Assembly (NCBI GenBank): GCA_964546285.1
Contig: CAZJJK010000052.1
Coordinates: 1-22,048 of the forward strand
DNA: 22,048 nt
Direction of reading: 5' to 3'
DNA from: CAZJJK01 sp964546285
GTDB taxonomy: Bacteria > Spirochaetota > Spirochaetia > Treponematales > Breznakiellaceae
A model generated the notes under the pieces. It worked only from the letters and a program-made list of their open reading frames with translations. It did no database searches and was not told the DNA's origin. Positions 15,008-22,048 of the stretch are shown here, piece after piece (positions within the stretch are counted from its first letter, which is position 1; every line of letters starts with the position of its first letter). The translations under genes and the position numbers were made by a program.

Positions 15008-15094
15008 CTGACGCTTACGGCAAAGACCATATTGTCTTAAAGCATATATTGTATAGAGCTATCGCATTTCAAACAAAAAACCGCTAAAACCTTT

Positions 15095-16546
15095 TTATCT
15101 ATCGCTTGTTTTTGAAAAAGGCTCTATCCCATATTCCTTTATTTTATTCAACAAAGTGCGCCGCGTAATACCCAGCGCGGCGGCGCTTTTTTCCCTATGC
15201 CCGTCATAGCGCGCTAACGCGTCGGCTATAGCCTGTTTTTCCAGTTCACGTAAAGGGACCGCTTGACTTCCCGCGTTTTCATTGAAGGGGTCATCGCGCT
15301 GTGGAGTATCGCGCTGAAAAACGTCGCGCTGCGCGCTAGAGAGCGCCGGCGACCCGCTGACGCCCGCAAAAGAAAAATTCCCCGGCTTTATGGTATCGCC
15401 ATCGCAGAGGATGACGGCGCGTTCAACGGCGTTTTCCAATTCACGAACATTGCCCGGATAATCATACGACGTAAGCAAACGCAAAGCGTCCGGATCAAAC
15501 CGCAACGATGGTCGGCCTACTTCAACGGCGAAACGGGCGGCGAAACGAGCCGCCAATGGCGGAATATCCTCACGCCTGTCACGTAAAGGCGGCAACCGCA
15601 GAGGGATGACGTTTAAACGGTAAAACAGATCTTCACGAAAGCGGCCGCTTTGAACCGCGCTTTCCAAATTCTTGTTTGTAGCCGCCGCGATACGCACATC
15701 GATAGGAATAGGCCGTACTCCGCCCAAGCGTTGAATCCGTTTTTCCTGAAGCACCCGCAAAAGTTTAACCTGAAGGTCCATAGGCATATCGCCTATTTCA
15801 TCCAAAAACAAAGTCCCGCTGGACGCGAGCTCAAATAAGCCAATTTTCCGTATTTCAGCGCCGGTAAAAGCGCCTTTTTCATAACCAAACAACTCACTTT
15901 CCAAGAGATTTCCCGGTATGCCGCCCATATTGATAGCGACAAAGGGACCATCGCGCCGCGGGCTTAATCGGTGCAGCAAGCGGGCGACAACTTCCTTACC
16001 AGTTCCGCTTTCGCCAGTAATAAGAACCGTGGAATTGGTTGGCGCCACGCGTTCAAGGAGCCGCCTAATTTCCGTCATCCCCGGCCCCGAACCTATCCAA
16101 GAATCATCTATAAGTCTGCTGCTCTGGCTGACAGCGGCGGCGCTGGCGGCCGCCACTAAACGGGCGTCTCCCACCGCTTTTCGCAAACGCAGTACCAATT
16201 CAGCTGGATCAAATGGCTTCACAAGATAATCGGCCGCGCCGCGTTTCATGGCCTCCACCGCGTCAGCTATATCCCCATGCGCGCTGATCATAAGAACCGG
16301 AATGGACGGACCGCTTTCTTTCAACCACCATAAAAAGTCCAACCCAGACAGGCCGGGAAGACGCAAATCAAGCACGATGGCCTCGTAGCGCTTGGCTTCC
16401 AAAGCCTCCTTCGCCGCCTCCGCCGTCTCCGCCGTTTCCGCGCGTATATTTTCCAGACCAAGATATTCGGCCAAAGAAGAGCGCAGATTAGGCTCATCGT
16501 CCACAATCAATACGCTAAAATCATCTTGTTTTCTCTCAGTCATCAA
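15095..16546 (-). CDS. NtrC-family sigma54-dependent response regulator
   Basis: 483 residues. The receiver domain has the acidic pair D16-D17, phospho-acceptor D60 (VLDLRLPG), S88 and K110. The AAA+ domain has Walker A GESGTGKE (178-185), GAFTGA (225-230) for sigma54 contact, Walker B TLFLDEIGD, and the arginine-finger region FREDLFYRLNVIPLRLPPLR. A Fis-type helix-turn-helix (about 446-474) ends the protein. Between them lies a Ser/Pro linker with three QRD units (406-418). It activates promoters used by sigma54 when phosphorylated; targets are unknown. It overlaps the sensor kinase gene by 11 nt, so the pair is cotranscribed. Confidence 0.94.
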   Translation of the reverse strand: MMTERKQDDFSVLIVDDEPNLRSSLAEYLGLENIRAETAETAEAAKEALEAKRYEAIVLDLRLPGLSGLDFLWWLKESGPSIPVLMISAHGDIADAVEAMKRGAADYLVKPFDPAELVLRLRKAVGDARLVAAASAAAVSQSSRLIDDSWIGSGPGMTEIRRLLERVAPTNSTVLITGESGTGKEVVARLLHRLSPRRDGPFVAINMGGIPGNLLESELFGYEKGAFTGAEIRKIGLFELASSGTLFLDEIGDMPMDLQVKLLRVLQEKRIQRLGGVRPIPIDVRIAAATNKNLESAVQSGRFREDLFYRLNVIPLRLPPLRDRREDIPPLAARFAARFAVEVGRPSLRFDPDALRLLTSYDYPGNVRELENAVERAVILCDGDTIKPGNFSFAGVSGSPALSSAQRDVFQRDTPQRDDPFNENAGSQAVPLRELEKQAIADALARYDGHREKSAAALGITRRTLLNKIKEYGIEPFSKTSDR

Positions 16547-17930
16547 GGCCTCCCGAAGCGGGGCAATCCAGATAAAACACCGTTCCGCCGCCCTTTCTTT
16601 TCTCGTGCCTAAGCCGAGCGCCCATGGCTTCGGCGTAACGGCGGGCTAAAGCCAAGCCGATGCCGGAACCGGTGGTCTTCGTGGTATAGAACAAATCGAA
16701 CACTCGTTCGGCGGCCTCTTCGGCTATGCCCACGCCTCTATCGGCGACCGATAAAAGCACCCTGCCGTGCCGGAGCGTTTCGGCCGACAGCTCAGGCGCG
16801 GCGGTTTCCGTTTCGGGCCCCTCAAACCGCGTCTCAAGCGGAGTCCCGGCTGTCGCCTTTAGCGCCGCCTCGGAACTTTCAAGAGCGTTGGCTATAAGAT
16901 TATCCATAATTAAATCCAGCCATTCGCGGTCAGCCATCAGCGGAGGGGTGGAAGCCGGCGGAGTTAGCTTAACTTTACCGCTATAGCGCTCGGCCAGGCT
17001 GTTTAAATACGCTTTGGTATCGATAAGTTCGATCTTACCCTGGCCCGCCGTTAAAAAAGTCCGTAAACGACCAGCTAAAGACGCTAAACGATCCGTCTCC
17101 GCTTCTATAAGCCTAAGGCCCCGCGCCGCGTCGGCGTCAACGCGTTTCCGTAAAACGGCGCATTGAATTTTAATAATGCCTAGGGGGTTTTTTATCTCAT
17201 GCGCTAAGGTACGGGCGGCGGAACCGAGGGCGACTAACTCCCTATTCTTCGCTTCGCCGCTTCGCAACTGTTCCAAACGGCGCGTCAAGGCCACCAACAA
17301 TACGCCAGCCGACAATAAGGCGATAACGATAAGAGCGCCGCCCGCGTATAGCGCGCTTAAGCCGGAATGTAGCTCGGCGGCGTCATAGCAAAGATACATA
17401 TAGCGAGCGGCGTTTTGAACGATTTGACGCCGGCGAGCCTCGCCTGGGCCGCCGGGGAAAGGCATGAGCGATGATGAGTCCGTTGACATATCGTCAAAAA
17501 ACTGCGGCCTGAGCCGTAGCATCGACCCGCCCAATAAACGAATCAAAACGACGGTATCCCCGCTAAATATAACGGACTCATCATCGTTTGACGGAACCAA
17601 AGCTTCCGGAGCCTCGCCATACCGATAAACGCTTTCACCCCGGATGGTATATATCCCAAAAGCGCTTAAACCTTCAACGGCGCCTATAGCGTCGGCGTCG
17701 CCCCTGTCATAAGCCTGTACCAAATCCGAGGCTAATTGAAAGGCGCGATACTCAAGCGACAGGCGAAGACGGCTACGTTCCTGAACGATAAGCAAAAGCA
17801 CACCGCTAATCGCTAAAACGGAAAGCAACCCAAGCAAAAAGCTCGCTAAAAAAGCGCCCCTCCGCTCTGACCAGAGAAGAAGCCGACGAATGCTTGATAC
17901 CCCTGTGGAAGCTGGCGGCTTTCCCTTCAT
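16536..17930 (-). CDS. Two-component sensor histidine kinase
   Basis: 464 residues from the ATG at 17930. Two membrane helices (about 28-50 and 195-215) flank an extracytoplasmic sensor region of about 145 residues without a recognised fold. HisKA follows with phospho-acceptor H244 in LAHEIKNPLG, then HATPase_c with the N-box DNLIANALESS, DRGVGI, FDLFYTTK and GSGIGLALARRYAE. A longer frame from TTG at 18023 exists, but the added 31 residues look like nothing and run into the divergent promoter, so I prefer 17930. No Shine-Dalgarno sequence precedes it. A TATACT hexamer ends 6 nt before the ATG, consistent with a leaderless message. Its partner regulator overlaps its 3' end. Confidence 0.92.
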   Translation of the reverse strand: MKGKPPASTGVSSIRRLLLWSERRGAFLASFLLGLLSVLAISGVLLLIVQERSRLRLSLEYRAFQLASDLVQAYDRGDADAIGAVEGLSAFGIYTIRGESVYRYGEAPEALVPSNDDESVIFSGDTVVLIRLLGGSMLRLRPQFFDDMSTDSSSLMPFPGGPGEARRRQIVQNAARYMYLCYDAAELHSGLSALYAGGALIVIALLSAGVLLVALTRRLEQLRSGEAKNRELVALGSAARTLAHEIKNPLGIIKIQCAVLRKRVDADAARGLRLIEAETDRLASLAGRLRTFLTAGQGKIELIDTKAYLNSLAERYSGKVKLTPPASTPPLMADREWLDLIMDNLIANALESSEAALKATAGTPLETRFEGPETETAAPELSAETLRHGRVLLSVADRGVGIAEEAAERVFDLFYTTKTTGSGIGLALARRYAEAMGARLRHEKRKGGGTVFYLDCPASGGLDD

Positions 17931-17936
17931 ACAGTC

Positions 17937-17942
17937 AGTATA
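17937..17942 (-). promoter_or_regulatory. -10 element for the sensor kinase operon (leaderless candidate)
   Basis: Minus-strand TATACT (5/6 to TATAAT) with an extended -10 TG (TGTTATACT). It is followed by exactly 6 nt and then the ATG at 17930, so transcription would start at or next to the start codon. A good -35 is not visible, which the extended -10 could compensate. Confidence 0.45.
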
Positions 17943-17982
17943 ACATACAAGCCCAGCTTGTTGATGGGAAACTAAACAACGA

Positions 17983-18010
17983 TTGCCTGAGTGGACTTTT
18001 TCCGTATAAG
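17983..18010 (+). promoter_or_regulatory. Promoter for the fumarase gene
   Basis: TTGCCT (17983-17988, 4/6) and TATAAG (18005-18010, 5/6) are separated by 16 nt. The expected start near 18017 leaves a leader of about 40 nt that includes AGGAG before the ATG at 18057. No sigma54-type -24/-12 GG..GC pair was found here, so direct control by the neighbouring NtrC-type regulator is not supported. Confidence 0.5.
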
Positions 18011-18056
18011 CTAGGCAGGTCAAACCAGACTCGGCGCAATATAAAGAGGAGTTTCT

Positions 18057-19739
18057 ATGTCCGTTATGCCCTGCGTTGACGCCGCTTTCGCGGCATACAC
18101 CTTCCGCGATGCCGGCGGCGCTGTTCGCGGCGACTATACAAAGGGACGCTTGCTCATAAACCCGGAAAGTTTAAGCGCGTTGGCGGAAAGCGCTTTCAGC
18201 GATATCGCTTTCTTTTTACGCCGGCGTCAATTGGCCGCTTGGGCAGCCCTTTTGGAGGATGAAAACGCGTCAGATAACGACCGTTTCGTACTTGAAAGTT
18301 TATTGCGCAACGCGATAGTTTCCGCCAAAGGCGAGTTAGCCCTCTGCCAGGACACGGGTACCGCTACAGCCCTTGGGTGGAAAGACGAGTCTGTCTATAC
18401 CGGCGCCGATGACAGAAAGGCCATATCGGCCGGCGCGGCAGCCGCGTATCGCCTTAAGTATCTACGCTCATCCCAATTAGCCCCCTCTTCATTCTTCACC
18501 GAATACGACACACTGAGTAATTTGCCAGCCCAAATCGATATAAACGCCTCAATGGACAGCCCTAAGGGGCCCCGCTACAGATGGCTTTTTGTCGCCAAGG
18601 GCGGCGGATCGGCGAACAAAACGGCTTTTTTTCAAATGACTAAGGCTTTTTTGAAACCGGAATCTTTTGAGGCGTTTTTGGAAGAACGCGTGAGAGCCCT
18701 TGGCGTAGCCGCTTGTCCGCCTTATCGCCTAAGTGTTGTCGTTGGCGGATCAAGCCCGGAACAGAACCTGCGCGTCCAAAAACTCGCCGGTGCCGAAATT
18801 CTGGACAGCGCGCTACCATTTGACGCCGGGGAAAATATCGCTACGGATGACCCTCCGCCCTACCGCGATCTATTCTGGGAAGAGCGCGTCCGCGACCTAG
18901 GCCGTCGTTGCGGACTAGGCGCCCAGTTTGGGGGAAGCGCCCTAATTCTGGACGCGCGGGTAATACGGCTGAGCCGTCACGCCGCTTCCTGTTTTGTCTC
19001 AATCGGCGTTTCCTGTTCAGCCCATCGTTGTATACTAGCCTCTATAGACGCCTCGGGTGGACAACTGGAGCGTCTCGAGACAAAGCCCGCTGACTTTCTA
19101 CGCTCACTTGGCGGCCGGGCAGCCGCCTTAGTCGGCGGGAAACGCTCCTCTTCTTATGGAAAAGTCATCACCAGCCAAACCAGCCATTCCGATACTCCAA
19201 TAGACCTAAACCGCCCCTGGGACGAACTTCGACAGCTTTTATCACGTCTACCCTTAGGCGGGCGGGTACGGCTTTCTGGCAAGCTGCTTGTAGCCCGTGA
19301 CGCGGCTCACGCCAGGTGGCGGCAGGCGGTGGCGGAGGGTCATCCCCTGCCCGCCTACCTAAGCCGTTATCCTTTGTTTTACGCCGGCCCCGCCGCCACA
19401 CCGCCCGGTCGCCCTATCGGTAGCCTTGGACCAACCACGGCTCAGCGGATGGATGAATACGCCGATTTTTTAATGGCCAGAGGCGCCGCCCTAATAACGC
19501 TGGCCAAAGGCAATCGTTCGGCGCTTTGGGCGGAAGCTTGCCGAAAGTACGGCGCTTTCTACTTGGGAACCATAGGCGGCGCCGCCGCCCTCTTTACGGA
19601 AGAAAATATCAGATCCGCTGAGCTAATCGATTTTTTGGACTTAGGCATGGAAGCGGTGCGCCTTATCGAGGTAAAAGACGTGGCGGCTTTCGTGCTAATA
19701 AACGACCGCGGCGAAGATTTTTACGCGGCCATCCCTTAA
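18057..19739 (+). CDS. Class I (4Fe-4S) fumarate hydratase, FumA type
   Basis: 560 residues, one chain containing both the alpha and beta domains as in FumA/FumB. It interconverts fumarate and malate using an oxygen-sensitive [4Fe-4S] cluster. The three cluster cysteines can be placed at C97 (ALCQDTGTA), C220 (GVAACPPYRLSVVVGG) and C320 (GVSCSAHR), within the conserved GLGAQFGGSALILDARVIRL context. The NLPAQIDI motif is also present. The start is clear: AGGAG 5 nt before the ATG. It is divergent from the two-component operon and convergent with the diguanylate cyclase gene, with only 6 nt between stops. The oxygen-labile cluster fits an anaerobic or microaerophilic host. L-tartrate dehydratase is a related alternative but is less likely for a single-chain protein. 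Confidence 0.93.
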   Translation: MSVMPCVDAAFAAYTFRDAGGAVRGDYTKGRLLINPESLSALAESAFSDIAFFLRRRQLAAWAALLEDENASDNDRFVLESLLRNAIVSAKGELALCQDTGTATALGWKDESVYTGADDRKAISAGAAAAYRLKYLRSSQLAPSSFFTEYDTLSNLPAQIDINASMDSPKGPRYRWLFVAKGGGSANKTAFFQMTKAFLKPESFEAFLEERVRALGVAACPPYRLSVVVGGSSPEQNLRVQKLAGAEILDSALPFDAGENIATDDPPPYRDLFWEERVRDLGRRCGLGAQFGGSALILDARVIRLSRHAASCFVSIGVSCSAHRCILASIDASGGQLERLETKPADFLRSLGGRAAALVGGKRSSSYGKVITSQTSHSDTPIDLNRPWDELRQLLSRLPLGGRVRLSGKLLVARDAAHARWRQAVAEGHPLPAYLSRYPLFYAGPAATPPGRPIGSLGPTTAQRMDEYADFLMARGAALITLAKGNRSALWAEACRKYGAFYLGTIGGAAALFTEENIRSAELIDFLDLGMEAVRLIEVKDVAAFVLINDRGEDFYAAIP

Positions 19740-19745
19740 TCGGCC

Positions 19746-20810
19746 TTAAAGGTTCTCGCCTTCATCCTCATACAATTCTTTGATATGGAGCCTCACATCC
19801 TCGGTATCCAATTCAAAGCGGCGAGCCTTATCCAAATACAATTCACGATCGGCTTCCGCCGATGGATCGCCAGATGAACGATCGGTTTTAACGCCGATGC
19901 CAATAGCGATCTCAAACCCGTTCACCGACCGGCTGTTTTGCTCGCTAAGACTTTGGCGGAGACGTCCGGCAACCGCTTCCGCCGTTTCGCGGTCGGTTTC
20001 CGGCAATAACACGGCGAATTCATCCCCGCCGATACGACAGACGATATCCATGCGGCGGACGGATACGATCAAAAGCCTCGCCAACTGCTTAAGCACCTCA
20101 TCGCCAGCGGCATGTCCGCGTTTGTCGTTAATATCCTTAAAGTGGTTAATATCCACCATCAAAATGGAGAAGGGTTTACCGGTACGTATGGACCGGGCTC
20201 GTTCCCGCTCCAATGACAAGTCAAAATAACGCCGATTATAGACTTTCGTCAGCGGGTCTATCGTAGCCACGCGGCGTAGCGCCGCTAAATAATAGTGTTT
20301 TTCCACGGCGATGGCGGTAAAATCCGCTATGGTGGTCAAAACCTTCATTTCCATAGCGGTAAATGAATCGCCGTTTATTTTATTGACCAGTTCAATCACG
20401 CCAAAAACTTTTTCACGGGAGATGAGCGGAACCGCCACGATTGATTTTGTGGTGAAGCCTGTCATCACATCGATCTGCTTGCTAAAGCGCTCGTCCTTGG
20501 ACACATCGGCGACTATGGCGCTTCGTCCATTTTGGAACACCCAGCCGGCAATGCCCAGATCGCTGGATATTTCCTTACCCTTAAGACTTTCCATACCGGA
20601 ACCGATAACCAGCTCAAATCGGAGTTTGCCGCTTTTAGGATCGCGCAACAAGAGCGACCAGTTAAGGGGCGTAAAGAATTCCCCAATATGATCCATAACC
20701 GCTTGCAGCGTTTCCCTAAGCGTTCTAGCCGCGACTATCGCCTTTCCTATTTCGGCGAAATAGGATAACTGAACCAGTTCGTTCATATCGTTCTGGATAC
20801 CTTGATTCAT
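19746..20810 (-). CDS. GAF-GGDEF diguanylate cyclase
   Basis: 354 residues. A GAF domain (about 27-172, with GIAGWVFQNGRSAIVADV and IVAVPLISREKVFGVIEL) is followed by a GGDEF domain (about 180-335). The catalytic signature GGDEF is at 261-265, the metal-binding Asp at D220 (VDINHFKDIND), and an inhibitory I-site RxxD at R252-D255. It makes cyclic di-GMP from two GTP, presumably in response to a small ligand bound by GAF and with product feedback through the I-site. It is soluble: no membrane segment. An in-frame TAG lies four codons upstream of the ATG and no good Shine-Dalgarno is seen; a TAGAAT hexamer ends 6 nt before the ATG. Confidence 0.94.
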   Translation of the reverse strand: MNQGIQNDMNELVQLSYFAEIGKAIVAARTLRETLQAVMDHIGEFFTPLNWSLLLRDPKSGKLRFELVIGSGMESLKGKEISSDLGIAGWVFQNGRSAIVADVSKDERFSKQIDVMTGFTTKSIVAVPLISREKVFGVIELVNKINGDSFTAMEMKVLTTIADFTAIAVEKHYYLAALRRVATIDPLTKVYNRRYFDLSLERERARSIRTGKPFSILMVDINHFKDINDKRGHAAGDEVLKQLARLLIVSVRRMDIVCRIGGDEFAVLLPETDRETAEAVAGRLRQSLSEQNSRSVNGFEIAIGIGVKTDRSSGDPSAEADRELYLDKARRFELDTEDVRLHIKELYEDEGENL

Positions 20811-20816
20811 ACTTCT

Positions 20817-20822
20817 ATTCTA
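20817..20822 (-). promoter_or_regulatory. -10-like element at the diguanylate cyclase gene (leaderless candidate)
   Basis: Minus-strand TAGAAT (5/6 to consensus) ends exactly 6 nt before the ATG at 20810, and an overlapping TATAGA is also present. No convincing -35 is seen at 16-18 nt. The 62-nt gap to nudC would hold the rest of the promoter. Confidence 0.3.
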
Positions 20823-20872
20823 TATCGATTTCATGAATAACGCACAACGAGATATACAAAAAATAACGCTTA

Positions 20873-21763
20873 TTATCGCCCTGCCCTTTCCTTGATCCAG
20901 CGCTCAATCATAGCTCTCGCGACCGAGCCGGGCAGGGGCAAAGGCGGTAAATCGCCTGGCTTAAACCACCCAAGCTCGACTATTTCCTCGCCGTCAGGCC
21001 GAGCGGTACCGGCGGACCAGAGCGCCCGAAACGCTACCATCAAGGAATTGGGAAAAGGCCAGGGTTGCGATCCGTCATAACGGATATTTGATAGCACGAC
21101 CCCTGTCTCCTCCGCCGTCTCTCGCCTGACGGCGGCTTCCAAGTTTTCCCCCGCTTCCACAAAGCCGGCTATAAGGCTAAAAACCCCGCCGCTGAATTTA
21201 CGGTTACGCGCCAAAAGCACACGCCCTTCGGCATCCTCAATCAAGACAATCACCGCCGGTGAAATTCTAGGATACTCGCGGCGGCCGCAGGCGGGGCAAA
21301 CCCTGGCAAATTCATCATCCGCCAAGCCGTTGCTTTGCCCGCAGCGGCCGCAGTAAAGCGATTCGCCCAGCCAGCGGGAAGCGTGGCAAGCCCTAAGAAA
21401 AACAGACGCTCCCTCCCCTTCAGGCTCGCCGCCTAAACTCATGTAGGGGCTTGCCGCTTCTAGACCGGCTTTAGTTCCCGTATGTACGCCGTTTCTTAAG
21501 GCGGTATTCGCTGCCGCCCAAGCGGTTCTACAAGAAAGCGAACGCCAACCCACGGGGAACGGCGCCTTATCGCTTTCCAGATAAAGTCTCAGCGTCGCCG
21601 AATAATCAAGCACGGGCAACAAGGCCGACGTGGTCGAGAAATCGCCATTATCCACCACTAGGGGTCCCGTAGCGGCGGCGTCATCCACGCTGTTGGGCAC
21701 GAGCAACTCGCCGCCACGGAAACGATACGCGCCTATTACCGGCAAGGCTTTGATGCTGATCAT
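20873..21763 (-). CDS. nudC: NADH pyrophosphatase NudC (Nudix)
   Basis: 296 residues. A divergent N-terminal domain precedes a zinc ribbon (C138, C141, C156, C159; CGRCG and CPACG), then the Nudix hydrolase domain. The Nudix box spans 200-222 with the expected Gly, Arg-Glu and Glu-Glu positions (RRETAEETGV), and SQPWPFPNS (232-240) is the NudC-specific block downstream. It hydrolyses NAD(H) to NMN(H) and AMP and can remove NAD caps from RNA in other bacteria. An in-frame TGA lies just two codons before the ATG, so the start is fixed. No Shine-Dalgarno sequence is present. Confidence 0.95.
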   Translation of the reverse strand: MISIKALPVIGAYRFRGGELLVPNSVDDAAATGPLVVDNGDFSTTSALLPVLDYSATLRLYLESDKAPFPVGWRSLSCRTAWAAANTALRNGVHTGTKAGLEAASPYMSLGGEPEGEGASVFLRACHASRWLGESLYCGRCGQSNGLADDEFARVCPACGRREYPRISPAVIVLIEDAEGRVLLARNRKFSGGVFSLIAGFVEAGENLEAAVRRETAEETGVVLSNIRYDGSQPWPFPNSLMVAFRALWSAGTARPDGEEIVELGWFKPGDLPPLPLPGSVARAMIERWIKERAGR

Positions 21764-21769
21764 GTGTCA

Positions 21770-21798
21770 ATCTTACGCTCTTTAGCGCTTTTTGTCCG
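21770..21798 (-). promoter_or_regulatory. Promoter for nudC (leaderless candidate)
   Basis: Minus-strand CGGACA (21793-21798, 4/6) is separated by 17 nt from TAAGAT (21770-21775, 4/6). Exactly 6 nt lie between the hexamer and the ATG at 21763, so RNA would begin at the start codon. Confidence 0.4.
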
Positions 21799-21911
21799 CT
21801 TAGGAACATAAATAGGTGGCTGAGATTTCAGCGGAAGTCACTAGCCCTCACGAAAATTTATCTTACTATTTACTAACTGCTGCCAATTATGTTGAAGCCA
21901 AGCAATCAAGC

Positions 21912-22048
21912 CTAAACCACCAGATGCTTGGCGAACCAGCCCGATCCGGGTTGCCCCTTCACCTTCAGCTTCCCAGCCTTGAAGTCGATCACTGGCGGAT
22001 TCTGGTACTCCCCCTGCCACACCTGCCGCATCCATTCTTGCTTCCCCG
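21912..22048 (-). CDS. C-terminal end of an unidentified protein (5' part beyond window)
   Basis: The minus strand from the right edge reads 44 codons and ends at TAG (21912-21914). The peptide includes EWMRQVWQGEYQNPPV and ends with GQPGSGWFAKHLVV. It looks protein-like, with ordered aromatic and basic residues, and uses CTG, GTG and AAG codons more than the neighbours do, which may mean foreign origin. I do not recognise the family. A different minus-strand frame (21841-22035, 64 codons) overlaps it and ends with WLQHNWQQLVNSKINF. A frameshift could join the two, or only one is real. About 150 nt of AT-rich sequence separates it from nudC. Confidence 0.45.
   Translation of the reverse strand, partial: GKQEWMRQVWQGEYQNPPVIDFKAGKLKVKGQPGSGWFAKHLVV

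Noticed and set aside
15050..15115. A-rich stretch after the sigma54 regulator as an intrinsic terminator
   Set aside because: The T-run is present on the minus strand (GCGGTTTTTT), but I could not find a stable stem immediately before it.
17931..18023. 31-codon extension of the sensor kinase from TTG
   Set aside because: It needs a TTG start without a binding site, has no signal-peptide or domain character, and contains the kinase -10 element.
19168..19401. 77-codon minus-strand frame inside the fumarase
   Set aside because: It is a shadow of the fumarase frame, with Arg/Pro-rich low complexity.

Overview
The window is a chromosomal contig segment from a bacterium of about 50% GC, most likely a spirochaete of the Treponema type. 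This assignment is moderate and is inferred from three things. The omega subunit is short and begins MIFPLE. A free-standing Arg/Lys-rich AURKAIP1/COX24-type peptide is present. DUF2225, YbbR/CdaR, CdaA and AcpS are packed in one operon next to HflK/HflC. No rRNA, tRNA, CRISPR array or complete insertion sequence was seen. One 100-N scaffold gap (10329-10428) interrupts miaA.

Layout. (1) 1-1525 is visibly AT-richer and holds the first 508 codons of a minus-strand PLD-nuclease/SNF2 helicase that runs off the left edge; it looks like accessory or defence DNA. (2) 1526-2023 is non-coding, with a candidate helicase promoter, an 18-bp tandem repeat in a decayed-looking reading frame, and two related 39-nt hairpin cassettes just before a class I SAM methyltransferase (2024-2860, +). 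(3) 2862-9451 is a tightly packed minus-strand operon, dxs-folP-cdaA-cdaR-acpS-DUF2225-truA. Its genes overlap or lie within 5 nt of each other. It joins isoprenoid, folate, c-di-AMP, phosphopantetheinyl-transfer and tRNA-modification functions. (4) 9452-11150 holds a 29-residue AURKAIP1/COX24-type small ribosomal-protein candidate with its own sigma70-like promoter, a strongly paired RNA element, the gap-interrupted miaA, and rpoZ. (5) 11352-14956 (+) is hflK-hflC plus a membrane protein that looks like a degenerate kinase lobe, a transmembrane helix and an NTF2-like tail. (6) 15095-17930 (-) is a sensor kinase and sigma54 response regulator pair, divergent from a class I fumarase (18057-19739, +). 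(7) 19746-21763 (-) is a GAF-GGDEF diguanylate cyclase and the NADH pyrophosphatase NudC. (8) The last about 140 bases carry the C-terminus of an unidentified gene with different codon preference.

How the genes work together. The centre is housekeeping: MEP-pathway entry, folate, cyclic di-AMP made by membrane-bound CdaA with its partner CdaR, tRNA modification by TruA and MiaA, and transcription and ribosome accessory subunits. The right half is signalling and quality control: HflKC membrane scaffolds, a two-component pair and c-di-GMP synthesis. At three right-half genes (sensor kinase, diguanylate cyclase, nudC) a -10-like hexamer ends exactly 6 nt before the ATG and no Shine-Dalgarno sequence is visible, which suggests leaderless transcripts. 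The less ordinary items are the helicase edge, the hairpin pair, the HflKC-linked pseudokinase-like protein, the 29-aa ribosomal peptide and the leaderless pattern. I did not find clear evidence of a complete, previously undescribed system.
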